Below, piece by piece: positions 1 to 7,785 of a stretch of 64,000 nt of DNA (within the stretch, counting starts at the first letter, position 1; each line of letters begins with the position of its first letter). Made by a program: the position numbers and the translations under genes. Source of the DNA: Thermoanaerobacter wiegelii Rt8.B1 (lineage in GTDB: Bacteria; Bacillota; Thermoanaerobacteria; Thermoanaerobacterales; Thermoanaerobacteraceae); contig NC_015958.1 of NCBI RefSeq assembly GCF_000147695.2, positions 102,501-166,500 of the forward strand, given 5' to 3'. Below the pieces are notes generated by a model. That model had not been told where the DNA came from, did not search any database, and saw nothing but the letters and a program-made list of their open reading frames with translations.

Positions 1-265
<265 letters not shown>

Positions 266-298
266 AGAAGGCTTTGTGCAGTTTTGAGGGTCTAGATT

Positions 299-408
<110 letters not shown>

Positions 409-431
409 AATTTTATAAAGCCCCCTTTATG

Positions 432-459
432 AAACTCCTGTAAAGGAGTTTATTTTTTT
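432..459 (+). terminator. Rho-independent terminator of the rRNA operon
   Basis: An 8-bp stem (AAACTCCT / AGGAGTTT) with a 4-nt loop is followed by a T-rich run. It ends the rrn operon. The 3' arm and T-run overlap the stop codon of the convergent TusA-like gene. Confidence 0.8.
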
Positions 460-668
460 ATATATACTTCCCAGACGCCAGTTAACACTTCCTCTATTTT
501 TAAAGTGCAACCTATTTTAGAAAAGTATGTTTCTATATTGTCCAAACTACAGCGATGGTCTACAACTACTTTTAATACATCCCCTTCTTTCATTTCTTCA
601 TATTTTTTTCTGGTTTTTAAAAGAGGCAAAGGACAGATTTCCCCCATACACATGATTTCATGAACCAT
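450..668 (-). CDS. TusA/SirA-family sulfur carrier-like protein (72 aa)
   Basis: This is a small TusA-fold protein. The family carries sulfane sulfur as a persulfide on the cysteine of an N-terminal CPxP motif; here it is C12 in ICPLPLLKTRK, followed by the usual beta-alpha core. The chosen ATG at 668 has an AAAGGTG ribosome site 6 nt upstream; longer in-frame starts at 674-677 would overlap that site. It lies 11 bp behind the LysR gene on the same strand, so the two are probably co-transcribed, divergently from a second TusA-like gene and a YeeE permease. Its sulfur donor and acceptor are not known. A role in selenium metabolism, as in YedF clusters, is an alternative. Confidence 0.85.
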   Translation of the reverse strand: MVHEIMCMGEICPLPLLKTRKKYEEMKEGDVLKVVVDHRCSLDNIETYFSKIGCTLKIEEVLTGVWEVYIKK

Positions 669-679
669 TTGCATCACCT

Positions 680-1573
680 TTAGCAGAAAAATTTTTTACC
701 GCTGTTTTTTATAAAGTCGATGAAATCAGACTTGGATTTTTTGTAAATCTTTTTATTGTATATGATTGAATAAGTGTAATTAAATTCTATGTCTTCAACC
801 TGAACTATGGACAAGGTCTTAGTATATAATTCTTTCTTTATGGCTATATAAGGTAAAATAGACAGACCGTGTCCTGCTGCTACAGAGGACTTTATCGACT
901 CAATAGAGGGAGATTCAATTTCAATTTTTAGTTTTTTGATGTCAATTCCATTGGCTAGAAGTGTTTCTTCAATTACTTTTCTTAGAGCGCACTTTTTGTG
1001 TATTATAAAAAAATTATAACGTAATAATTTGTTTTTTAACAAGCTTTTTTCTTCCCAATTACCGCTTGCAACAAAATGCATTTTGAATTCTCCCAAAGGT
1101 ATACAGGAAATATTTTCATCGACATAACAGCCTTCTATAAACCCAATATCTATTCCTCCTTCTTTGATGTTATAGATTACTTCTGGTGTGAAATTGTGTT
1201 CTACATGAACTGTCACATTCTTATACCTTCTCTTAAATTCGTGAAGAGTGCAAGGGAGAGCATATTGGCCAATAGTGGGGCAAGAAGAAATTGTAAGCCT
1301 ATTTATGCAGTCGTTTTCGCAGCACTCTAAGTCCTTAATCATATTATCGCATAGATTTAATATCCTCTCTGCATACTGATACACCAATTCCCCAGCTGGG
1401 GTAGGAATGACTCCTCTGTTACTGCGCTTTAAAAGAGTAACTTTTAAGTCTTTCTCTAACGCTTTTATTTGTTGACTTATAGCAGGTTGTGAGAGATACA
1501 ATTCTTTTGCTGCGGAAGAAATGCTCTTGTAGTATACGGTTTTATAAAATGCTCTTAAATTTTCAATATTCAC
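680..1573 (-). CDS. LysR-family transcriptional regulator
   Basis: The protein has the N-terminal LysR winged helix (about residues 1-60, with SISSAAKELYLSQPAISQQI) and a C-terminal substrate-binding domain (about 85-295). The start taken is GTG at 1573, preceded by a GGGGGG ribosome site. An upstream ATG at 1612 would add 13 residues that precede the normal family N-terminus. The gene is divergent from the TusA-YeeE-DsrEFH genes, so by LysR custom it probably controls them and itself in response to a sulfur compound. The co-inducer is unknown. CysB- or CysL-like function is possible but cannot be told from sequence here. Confidence 0.9.
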   Translation of the reverse strand: MNIENLRAFYKTVYYKSISSAAKELYLSQPAISQQIKALEKDLKVTLLKRSNRGVIPTPAGELVYQYAERILNLCDNMIKDLECCENDCINRLTISSCPTIGQYALPCTLHEFKRRYKNVTVHVEHNFTPEVIYNIKEGGIDIGFIEGCYVDENISCIPLGEFKMHFVASGNWEEKSLLKNKLLRYNFFIIHKKCALRKVIEETLLANGIDIKKLKIEIESPSIESIKSSVAAGHGLSILPYIAIKKELYTKTLSIVQVEDIEFNYTYSIIYNKKIYKKSKSDFIDFIKNSGKKFFC

Positions 1574-1634
1574 AATACCCCCCCTGTTTGTTAAAAAGCT
1601 ATCGCAATACAACGTTTCGTTTCGTTAAGTTTTA

Positions 1635-1657
1635 TTATACTACAAAGTTTGTTATAA
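1635..1657. promoter_or_regulatory. Candidate LysR operator in the divergent intergenic region
   Basis: The imperfect inverted repeat TTATAC...TTATAA (23 bp) lies between the divergent lysR and tusA-yeeE genes. It overlaps a minus-strand TATAAT (plus-strand ATTATA at 1634-1639) that could be the lysR -10 box. LysR proteins commonly autorepress from such a position. This is pattern-based only. Confidence 0.35.
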
Positions 1658-1711
1658 GTAAAACTAATATTACATAAGAATTTCAAATGATATGAGAAGA
1701 AAATTTTATAG

Positions 1712-1717
1712 TATAAT
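1712..1717 (+). promoter_or_regulatory. -10 element of the tusA-yeeE-dsrEFH transcript
   Basis: TATAAT lies 46 bp upstream of the first gene. No good -35 hexamer is seen at 17 bp, which fits activator dependence (the divergent LysR). Confidence 0.5.
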
Positions 1718-1762
1718 GAAACTAGAATGTTAAAATGATAACAAAGTGAGGAGGAATGTAAA

Positions 1763-2005
1763 ATGGGTAATGATGTTAAACCTACCTATACTTTAGACGA
1801 AAGAGGTGAAGTGTGTCCAGTTCCAGATGTAGACACGAGAAGGAAGCTTAAGGAGATGAAATCAGGGGAAATTCTTGAAGTGCTTATTGACTATGCGCTT
1901 TCCAAAGAAAGAATCCCAGCTGGAGTTAAAGAAGTAGGAGGGGAAGTCATCTCTATTGAGGAAATTGGACCCAGTGAGTGGAGAATTCTCATTAAAAAGC
2001 TTTGA
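1763..2005 (+). CDS. TusA/SirA-family sulfur carrier-like protein (80 aa)
   Basis: This is a second TusA-fold protein with the active-site cysteine C18 in VCPVPDVDTRRKL. It has a good ribosome site (GAGGAGG) before the ATG. It begins the plus-strand sulfur operon and is 20 bp upstream of the YeeE-type permease, the common TusA-YeeE pairing in Firmicutes and proteobacteria. The pairing suggests that it receives sulfur or stabilises the substrate at the cytoplasmic face of the permease. It differs strongly from the minus-strand paralogue, so it is not a recent duplicate. Confidence 0.88.
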   Translation: MGNDVKPTYTLDERGEVCPVPDVDTRRKLKEMKSGEILEVLIDYALSKERIPAGVKEVGGEVISIEEIGPSEWRILIKKL

Positions 2006-2025
2006 TAAGTTGAGGGGGAGATTTT

Positions 2026-3042
2026 ATGGATCCGAGGTTACAGGGGCTTTTAGTTGGGATTCTTTTTGGAATTGTTTTGCAAAGAGGTAGGATGTGTTTT
2101 AACTCTGCTATTAGGGATGTCAAAATGACAAAAGATAATTATCTCATGAAAATGGCTCTGGTTGCAATACTTGTAGAGACGATTGGCTTTCATCTGGCGG
2201 CGCAACTGGGTTGGATTAAATTAAATCCAAAACCTTTGATTCCTCTCGCTCAGATCATAGGCGGTTTCTTATTTGGTATGGGCATGGTTCTAGCAGGTGG
2301 TTGTGCCAGCGGTGTTACTTATAGGATAGGCGAGGGATATATAACAGCATTTATTGCAGCAGTCTTCTACGGAATCACTGCAGCAGCTGTAAAAGGTGGT
2401 CCTCTATCATTTGTAAACAATTGGCTGGGGAAGCCTATCACTACCACTAACAATCCCGGTGGATTGTATGGGGCAAAAGATGGAGCTGTAAATCTAACTG
2501 TTGCAAATCTGCTTAATATTAATCCATGGATTGTTGCAATCATTTTTGCAGTAATACTTTTGATCATAGTTATTGTGTGGAAAACAACAGAGAGAAAAGT
2601 GTCAGGACTTGATTGGATTACAGGTGGCATTGCTCTTGGCCTTGTAGGAACTATAGGATATATTTCACAAAAAACTTATGCTCTTGGAATTACTGGGGGT
2701 TGGGTAAATCTTTTTAGAACTACAACTGCAAATATTAATCCAACAGAACCAATTCCGTACAACTGGGAAGGAATGGAAGTATTAGGGATTATAATTGGTG
2801 CATTTATAGCGGCTCTTCTTACAAAAGAATTTAGATTAAGAGCTCCAAAAGACCCAAAAACTTTTGTACAAGTTGCAATAGGTGGCGTTCTAATGGGACT
2901 TGGTGCAGGAAGTGCAGGAGGATGCAATATAGGGCACATTCTTTCTGGACTTCCCCATCTAGCTATAAGCTCAATTGTTTTTGCGGTATTTGCAGTGCTC
3001 GGAAACTGGTTTATGGTGTGGTATCTTTTTGAAAGAAGATAA
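2026..3042 (+). CDS. YeeE/YedE-family (TsuA-type) sulfur compound permease
   Basis: This 338-residue integral membrane protein has about nine hydrophobic helices. Three conserved cysteines in Gly-rich loops (C24 in GRMCFNS, C93 in AGGCASG, C300 in AGGCNIGH) correspond by position to those of the structurally known thiosulfate transporter YeeE/TsuA, where a cysteine-lined path relays thiosulfate. Full family length is retained. It is placed between a TusA-like protein and the DsrE-like genes. The likely role is import of thiosulfate or another sulfane-sulfur anion. Some family members are linked to selenium, which remains an alternative. Confidence 0.88.
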   Translation: MDPRLQGLLVGILFGIVLQRGRMCFNSAIRDVKMTKDNYLMKMALVAILVETIGFHLAAQLGWIKLNPKPLIPLAQIIGGFLFGMGMVLAGGCASGVTYRIGEGYITAFIAAVFYGITAAAVKGGPLSFVNNWLGKPITTTNNPGGLYGAKDGAVNLTVANLLNINPWIVAIIFAVILLIIVIVWKTTERKVSGLDWITGGIALGLVGTIGYISQKTYALGITGGWVNLFRTTTANINPTEPIPYNWEGMEVLGIIIGAFIAALLTKEFRLRAPKDPKTFVQVAIGGVLMGLGAGSAGGCNIGHILSGLPHLAISSIVFAVFAVLGNWFMVWYLFERR

Positions 3043-3045
3043 ATT

Positions 3046-3069
3046 GTGGAAGGGCTTTGCCCTTCCCAC
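3046..3069 (+). terminator. Intercistronic hairpin between yeeE and dsrE
   Basis: GTGGAAGGGC pairs with GCCCTTCCCAC across a TTT loop, with one bulged base. There is no T-run, so it is more likely an RNA-stability or partial attenuation element than a full terminator. It would set different levels for permease and DsrEFH. Confidence 0.5.
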
Positions 3070-3094
3070 GAAATTTTAAGAGGAGGGGATAAAT

Positions 3095-3448
3095 ATGCAT
3101 ATAACAATACAGGTAAATGTACCACCTTATACAAATGAGGATATGGATACAGCCATTAATTTAGCGCAAACCCTTGTGAATAGGGGGCATAAAGTTTCAA
3201 TATTTTTGTTTGCTGATTCTGTTCTTGCAACAAATAAACTGGTAAAGCCCATGAAAATTGATAGGAATATTCCGTTAAAACTTCAAGAACTTTCCGTTAA
3301 AGGGATAGAGGTTCACATTTGCGGCCTTTGTGCGCAGTATAGGGGAATTACAGAAGATATGAAAATTGAAGGTGCAGATTTTTCCGGAGTGCCGGAGATG
3401 GCAGCACTTATTTACAATTCCGATAGATACATCAATTTACTGCCATAG
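3095..3448 (+). CDS. DsrE-like sulfurtransferase subunit
   Basis: The 117-residue DsrE/F-fold protein has a C76-x2-C79 pair (HICGLCAQYRG) at the usual position of the DsrE active cysteine. The family relays persulfide sulfur between a rhodanese and TusA in DsrEFH/TusBCD complexes. It is the first of three small adjacent genes that look like D, C and B subunits. The ribosome site AAGAGGAGG is strong. The call to DsrE/TusD rests on fold pattern, cysteine position and operon order. Confidence 0.75.
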   Translation: MHITIQVNVPPYTNEDMDTAINLAQTLVNRGHKVSIFLFADSVLATNKLVKPMKIDRNIPLKLQELSVKGIEVHICGLCAQYRGITEDMKIEGADFSGVPEMAALIYNSDRYINLLP

Positions 3449-3460
3449 GAGGTGTAAAGA

Positions 3461-3820
3461 ATGAAAAAAGTTTTATTTGCAGTGTACAATTCGCCTGTTG
3501 GGAGCATCTGGATAAATGAGGCTTTCAGAAGTGCTTTTGGCATGTATGGAGAAGACCTTGAACCGGTTGTACTTTTTGTAAACGAAGCAGTTCTTGCAGT
3601 TCGTAAACAATGCAAACCAGAAATAATTGGATGTTTACCGCTCTCTATTACATTTAAATATTTGGAGAAATACAATACTCAAGTATATGCAGTAAAAGAA
3701 GACCTTGAAAAATATAGCATAAAAGAAAATGAAATTGAACCTCATTGGAATTTAAAGACGATAATAAAAGAAGAACTTCCAGAGTTTGTACATTCTTTCG
3801 ATAAGGTAGTATTCTTTTAG
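3461..3820 (+). CDS. DsrF/TusC-like protein
   Basis: This 119-residue protein has an alternating beta-alpha pattern like DsrF/TusC (KKVLFAVYNSPVGS at the N-terminus, EPVVLFVNEAVLA in the middle). Two cysteines (C51, C58) lie in the central segment. It is spaced 12 bp behind the DsrE-like gene with ribosome site AGGAGGTG. It is probably the second subunit of a DsrEFH-type heteromer. Similarity is moderate, and a generic DsrE-family assignment is safer than a strict orthologue claim. Confidence 0.62.
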   Translation: MKKVLFAVYNSPVGSIWINEAFRSAFGMYGEDLEPVVLFVNEAVLAVRKQCKPEIIGCLPLSITFKYLEKYNTQVYAVKEDLEKYSIKENEIEPHWNLKTIIKEELPEFVHSFDKVVFF

Positions 3821-3832
3821 GAGGGAAAAGAT

Positions 3833-4111
3833 ATGGCGTTAATAATTGTTAAGAAAAGTCCAGCTGATAAACTTTCAGAATTTTTGTTGAAACTTGCACT
3901 GCCGCAGGATAAAGTTATTTTCATACAGGATGGGGTCATTTTTGCAATTGAAAAAAATCTAAAGGGCCTTGTAAAAGAAGGGGTTGAGCTCTTCGCGCTT
4001 AAGGAAGATTTTATTGCAAGAGGATTTGAAGAGAGTGAAAGCCAAATTCCTTTGATAGATTATGAGGGATGGGCTGATCTTATAGAAAGGGATGAAAAAA
4101 TAATTTCTTAG
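3833..4111 (+). CDS. DsrH/TusB-like protein
   Basis: This 92-residue protein matches the short DsrH/TusB type in length and opening strand (ALIIVKKSPAD), followed by a QDGVIFAI strand typical of the family. It contains no cysteine, so it would be a structural rather than sulfur-carrying subunit. It follows the DsrF-like gene by 12 bp and precedes the dihydrolipoamide dehydrogenase. The assignment is mostly contextual. Confidence 0.55.
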   Translation: MALIIVKKSPADKLSEFLLKLALPQDKVIFIQDGVIFAIEKNLKGLVKEGVELFALKEDFIARGFEESESQIPLIDYEGWADLIERDEKIIS

Positions 4112-4146
4112 AGGTATGATTGGCTCTCACGCTGGAGGTATGTCAA

Positions 4147-5556
4147 ATGAATGGAGAGATAAAAGTGGCTGAATTCTCAGATGTCAAGGAATATGATTTA
4201 GCTGTAATAGGGGCAGGTCCTGGAGGATATGTTGCTGCTATTAAAGCTGCTAAAAAAGGTGCAAAAGTAGCTTTATTTGAAAAAGATAAATTAGGTGGTA
4301 CCTGTTTAAACAGAGGATGTATACCGACAAAAGCTTATGCAAGAATTGCAGAAGTGTATGACATTTTAAAACGAGCTGGAGAATTTGGATTTGATGTAAA
4401 AGTGAACTCTTTTGATTATACTCAAGTTGTAAAGAGAAAAGATGGTATTGTAGGAGAGCTTGTTGAAGGCATTAATGCTTTGCTGAAGGCTAATGGAGTA
4501 GATGTTTTTAATGCTGAAGCAAAAGTTGACAAAGAAAAGAATGTACTATTTGGAGAAAATAAAATTAAAGCGAAAAACATTATTATTGCAACTGGGTCAT
4601 CACCTGCTGAACTTCCTATTGAAGGCATTAATTCTAAAAATGTCATGAATAGTGATACTATTCTTGAAATGACCTCTTTGCCACAAAGTTTATGCATTAT
4701 AGGTGGTGGAGTAATAGGCATGGAATTTGCTTTTATAATGAATCAATTTGGAGTAAAAGTGTCAGTTGTTGAAATGATGCCTAATATTCTTCCTACACTT
4801 GATAAAAAGATAAGTTCCTCTATTAAATTCGTTGCACAAAAAAGAGGAATCAAGATATATACTTCTTCAACGGTTGAGAGAATAGATGAAGAAGAAAACG
4901 GTGGGAGTATAGTAACAGTTAAAAATGGTGAAAATATAAAGCGCATATACGCAGACAAGGTATTTGTGTCTATAGGGAGGAAGTTAAATACGGATATTGG
5001 TCCAATTGTAGAACTATTAGAATTTGAAGGAAAAGCTATTAAAGTTGATGAGCACATGAAGACAAATGTAGAAGGAGTTTATGCAGTAGGTGATGTCACA
5101 GGCAAAATGATGCTGGCTCATGTTGCTTCAGCACAAGCAGAAGTTGCGGTAGATAATATTTTTGGCGAATCATCTACTTTAGATTATATGAAAATACCTG
5201 CAGCAGTGTTTACGGAGCCAGAGATTGGATATTTTGGTTATACCGAAGAAGAAGCGAGAAAGAAATTTAAAGAAATAAAAGTAGGAAGATTTGATTTCAA
5301 ACACAATGGAAGAGCTAAAACTTATGGAGAAACAGAAGGCTTTGCAAAGATAATTTCAAATGAAAATGGAGAAGTAGTTGGTGTATGTGTAGTAGGCAGT
5401 GGAGCTTCTGAACTTATTCACATACTTTCAACGGCTTGTCAAGAAGGTGTGGATGCAGAAGCTTTGAAGAAAGCGGTTTATGCCCATCCTACCCGAAGTG
5501 AAACTATTATGGAAGCTGTTAAGGACATCTTTGGGGAGTTTATACACAAAGTGTAA
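4147..5556 (+). CDS. lpdA: Dihydrolipoamide dehydrogenase
   Basis: This FAD/NAD-disulfide oxidoreductase of 469 residues reoxidises a protein-bound dihydrolipoyl group with NAD. Visible features are the FAD-binding GAGPGGY (22-28), the redox pair C53/C58 in GGTCLNRGCIPTK, the NAD-binding GGGVIGME, the second FAD motif VYAVGDVTG, and the C-terminal catalytic His in HPTRSE. The ATG at 4147 is preferred because GGAGG lies 8 nt upstream; a TTG at 4120 in frame is weaker. No 2-oxoacid dehydrogenase or glycine-cleavage genes are near. Instead it lies between DsrH-like and GcvH-like genes, so the GcvH-like carrier is the likely substrate. Confidence 0.93.
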   Translation: MNGEIKVAEFSDVKEYDLAVIGAGPGGYVAAIKAAKKGAKVALFEKDKLGGTCLNRGCIPTKAYARIAEVYDILKRAGEFGFDVKVNSFDYTQVVKRKDGIVGELVEGINALLKANGVDVFNAEAKVDKEKNVLFGENKIKAKNIIIATGSSPAELPIEGINSKNVMNSDTILEMTSLPQSLCIIGGGVIGMEFAFIMNQFGVKVSVVEMMPNILPTLDKKISSSIKFVAQKRGIKIYTSSTVERIDEEENGGSIVTVKNGENIKRIYADKVFVSIGRKLNTDIGPIVELLEFEGKAIKVDEHMKTNVEGVYAVGDVTGKMMLAHVASAQAEVAVDNIFGESSTLDYMKIPAAVFTEPEIGYFGYTEEEARKKFKEIKVGRFDFKHNGRAKTYGETEGFAKIISNENGEVVGVCVVGSGASELIHILSTACQEGVDAEALKKAVYAHPTRSETIMEAVKDIFGEFIHKV

Positions 5557-5579
5557 TTTTCTTAAATACAACTATTGTT

Positions 5580-5604
5580 AAAAACTAAAGTTTGGTAGTT
5601 TTTT
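5580..5604 (+). terminator. Weak terminator or attenuator between lpdA and gcvH
   Basis: AAAAACTA pairs with TAGTTTTT around an 8-nt loop and is followed by T. The stem is AT-only, so termination would be partial at high growth temperature. gcvH probably receives some read-through. Confidence 0.35.
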
Positions 5605-5644
5605 AAAGGGACAAAATATTTCATGAAATAGGAGGTTTTCCAAA

Positions 5645-6025
5645 GTGGAAGTTTTGGAAGGATTGTACTATTCGAAAGACCATGTATGGCTCAAAATAGA
5701 GGGAGATAAAGCATATATAGGAATAACTGACTATGCACAGGATTCTGTAGGAGATATAGAATACATTGAATTGCCAGAAGTAGGGACGGAATTCACTGCT
5801 GGCGATGTACTTGGAGTTCTAGAATCAGCAAAAGCAGCCTCTGACGTTTATATACCAGTGGATGGAAAAGTGGTTGAGGTAAACAACAATATTGTTGATG
5901 ACCCTTCTCTAGTAAACAGTGATCCTTATGGTAGTTGGCTTGTATTAGTAGAACTTAAAAACAAATCACAACTTGAGGATTTAATGACAGCCGAAGAATA
6001 CAAGAAATTATTGGAAAAAGGATAA
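5645..6025 (+). CDS. gcvH: GcvH-family lipoyl carrier protein
   Basis: This 126-residue protein of the glycine-cleavage H family has the lipoyl-lysine motif [10 protein letters not shown] (predicted lipoylated K63) and the family C-terminal helix. The start is GTG at 5645 with AGGAGG 9 nt upstream. No gcvT, gcvP or lipoate-attachment gene occurs in the window. Its partner is the dihydrolipoamide dehydrogenase upstream and, by context, the DsrEFH/TusA sulfur relay. Lipoate-binding GcvH-like proteins (LbpA) serve sulfur oxidation in sHdr organisms, so a sulfur role is plausible. A true glycine-cleavage H protein with partners elsewhere cannot be excluded. Confidence 0.9.
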   Translation: MEVLEGLYYSKDHVWLKIEGDKAYIGITDYAQDSVGDIEYIELPEVGTEFTAGDVLGVLESAKAASDVYIPVDGKVVEVNNNIVDDPSLVNSDPYGSWLVLVELKNKSQLEDLMTAEEYKKLLEKG

Positions 6026-6028
6026 AAG

Positions 6029-6057
6029 AGAATGCCTGAAAGGGCATTCTTTTTTTG
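6029..6057 (+). terminator. Rho-independent terminator after gcvH
   Basis: A 7-bp stem GAATGCC / GGCATTC with a 6-nt loop is followed by a run of seven T. It closes the sulfur operon. The group II intron begins a few bases further on. Confidence 0.85.
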
Positions 6058-6062
6058 TGTGC

Positions 6063-6720
6063 GTGCGCCCGGCATGGGCGATAACTAGGCGGTGAAAGTC
6101 CGCTGTGGGCTTGGTAGTGGGAACCACTAGCCAAGAGCAAGGGTGTCCATCGTGAGGTGGAATCTGAAGGAAGCTTAAGGCAAAATCTCGGTCTGATGAA
6201 CAAGAACCAGATAAGAGGCTGAATTGGGATGGATGAGTTTGCGTAACAAAACGAAGTCCAACACTACCCGAATCCCATACAGTAAATCTGGCAGATATAT
6301 GAGATGAAAGTTATCGTTCTTACCCGGGGAGGTCTCAAGGATAAGTCATGGAAGTAAAATCTGAAGTGACAACCCATGCAGTGATGTATGGCTGAACCTT
6401 GAGAAGTCAGCAGAGGTCATAGTACTTATCTAGACATGAATAGATAAGGAAGGACTGAACATTAGGAGGTTTCGGAAATCTTATGAACTCGAGAGATATG
6501 AGAAGACTGCAGACAACTCAACAAAGAGGCTATCCGTTGGATAGAGAAATAGAATTTCAAAAGACAACGGAAGTGCATAGTATATCATCGGCGTCAAGGG
6601 ATGGAAGAAACGATGTACTAAGAATTGTACATAATTCCTAATGAACCGCCGTATACCGAACGGTACGTACGGTGGTGTGAGAGGACGCTGAATAAAATAA
6701 TTATTCAGCTCCTACTCGAT
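6063..6720 (+). mobile_element. Group II intron with deleted ORF
   Basis: The element starts GTGCGCCC, matching the group II 5' consensus GUGYG. It carries long structured domain I sequence (for example the block around 6065-6120 and GTCAGCAGAGGTCATAGTA near 6404-6423). A complete domain V hairpin lies at 6645-6676: a 9-bp stem, a 2-nt CG bulge, then TACC-GAAC-GGTA. Domain VI follows (GCTGAATAA / TTATTCAGC, about 6687-6709), and the end is CCTACTCGAT. Only about 160 nt of reading frame remain in domain IV. The ribozyme parts look intact, so splicing or mobility would need a maturase supplied from elsewhere. It sits just behind the gcvH terminator, an insertion habit known for bacterial class C introns; the class itself is not established here. 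Confidence 0.9.
6483..6641 (+). pseudogene. Truncated intron-encoded maturase/reverse transcriptase (N-terminal 52 codons)
   Basis: An ATG preceded by AGGAGG opens a frame encoding MNSRDMRRLQTTQQRGYPLD and about 30 more residues. This resembles the very N-terminus of LtrA-type intron proteins. The frame then runs into TAA at 6639. All reverse-transcriptase, maturase and endonuclease domains are missing. The fragment lies in intron domain IV, where the protein gene normally sits, so it is the scar of an internal deletion. Confidence 0.7.
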
Positions 6721-6724
6721 TGAC

Positions 6725-6753
6725 TTTATTAATAATTTTAGTAATGCTATAAT
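6725..6753 (+). promoter_or_regulatory. Probable promoter of the glucokinase gene
   Basis: A consensus TATAAT is at 6748-6753, with only a weak TTTATT at the 17-bp position. A better TTGACT (6720-6725) straddles the intron-exon joint but is 22 bp away. The intron therefore landed at the edge of this promoter. Confidence 0.45.
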
Positions 6754-6827
6754 TATTTAAAGGTTTTTTATCCAGAATGGTATATATAATTCTTTAAAGG
6801 TAAGAATATGGCAATGGAGGGATAAAA

Positions 6828-7775
6828 ATGGTGAAAATCCTATGCGGTGTGGACTTAGGGGGGACAAAGATAAGTACAGGGCTTGTAGATGAGAAGGGCA
6901 ATATCATAAAGAGCATCAAAATACCTACTATGGCAGAAAAAGGGCCAGAAGAAGTAATTAAGCGAATCGAACAAAGTGTTTATGACGTTTTAAAAGAAGC
7001 AGGATTAAAAATATCTGATTTAAAAGGAGTTGGGATTGGATCTCCAGGGCCCCTTGATGCCAAAAGGGGGGTAGTTATAAGCCCACCTAATCTTCCAGGT
7101 TGGGACAATGTTCCCATTGTGGATATTTTATCTCATAAGCTGGGAGTTGAAGTAAAATTAGAGAATGATGCAAATGCTGCAGCTATTGGAGAACATTTAT
7201 TTGGCGCAGGAAGAGGTATAGACAATTTTGTTTATATAACTGTAAGTACTGGGATTGGTGGTGGCGTGATAATTCAAGGAAAACTTTATAGCGGAGAAAA
7301 TTCTAATGCAGCTGAGATTGGGCACCATACTATAAATTTTAATGGGCCTCTATGTAATTGCGGAAATTATGGGTGCTTTGAGGCTTTTGCTTCTGGTACG
7401 GCTATTGCGAGATTTGCTCAAGAAGGAATTCAAAATGGGAAAGATACAATGATAAGGGATTTAGCCAAAGATGGAGTAGTAAAATCGGAACATGTATTTG
7501 AAGCGGCAAAATTGGGAGATGAGTTTGCGGAAGAATTGGTTGACAATGAAGCTTTTTATCTTGGAGTGGGAATTTCAAATATCATGGCTTTTTATAATCC
7601 AAAAAGAATTGCCATAGGTGGTGGCGTATCCACTCAATGGGAGATGCTTTATGATAAAATGATGGAAACAATAAAGAAAAAAGCTTTAAAGCCTAATGCC
7701 GAAGTATGTGAAGTAGTAAAAGCAGAGCTTGGAGAAAACGTGGGTGTTTTAGGAGCGGCAGCATTACTTTTATAA
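6828..7775 (+). CDS. glk: Glucokinase, ROK family
   Basis: This 315-residue sugar kinase phosphorylates glucose with ATP, the entry step of glycolysis for non-PTS sugar. It has the phosphate-binding motif DLGGTK near residues 9-14, the catalytic END motif (LENDANAAAIGEH), the ROK signature and the zinc-binding CNCGNYGCFE. There is no N-terminal HTH, so it is an enzyme and not a ROK repressor. The start is supported by GGAGGG before ATG. The Tag gene follows 10 bp later. Confidence 0.92.
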   Translation: MVKILCGVDLGGTKISTGLVDEKGNIIKSIKIPTMAEKGPEEVIKRIEQSVYDVLKEAGLKISDLKGVGIGSPGPLDAKRGVVISPPNLPGWDNVPIVDILSHKLGVEVKLENDANAAAIGEHLFGAGRGIDNFVYITVSTGIGGGVIIQGKLYSGENSNAAEIGHHTINFNGPLCNCGNYGCFEAFASGTAIARFAQEGIQNGKDTMIRDLAKDGVVKSEHVFEAAKLGDEFAEELVDNEAFYLGVGISNIMAFYNPKRIAIGGGVSTQWEMLYDKMMETIKKKALKPNAEVCEVVKAELGENVGVLGAAALLL

Positions 7776-7785
7776 GAGGTGAAAT

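Noticed and set aside
1076..1330. Plus-strand ORF of 84 codons inside the lysR region
   Set aside because: It is antisense to a well-supported LysR gene, has no ribosome site and encodes no recognisable domain.
2676..3134. 152-codon minus-strand ORF across yeeE and the start of dsrE
   Set aside because: It is the shadow of the YeeE and DsrE-like genes, with proline/serine-rich composition typical of antisense frames.
5955..6203. 82-codon minus-strand ORF spanning the gcvH end and intron
   Set aside because: It covers a terminator and intron domain I; no start signal and no protein-like composition.
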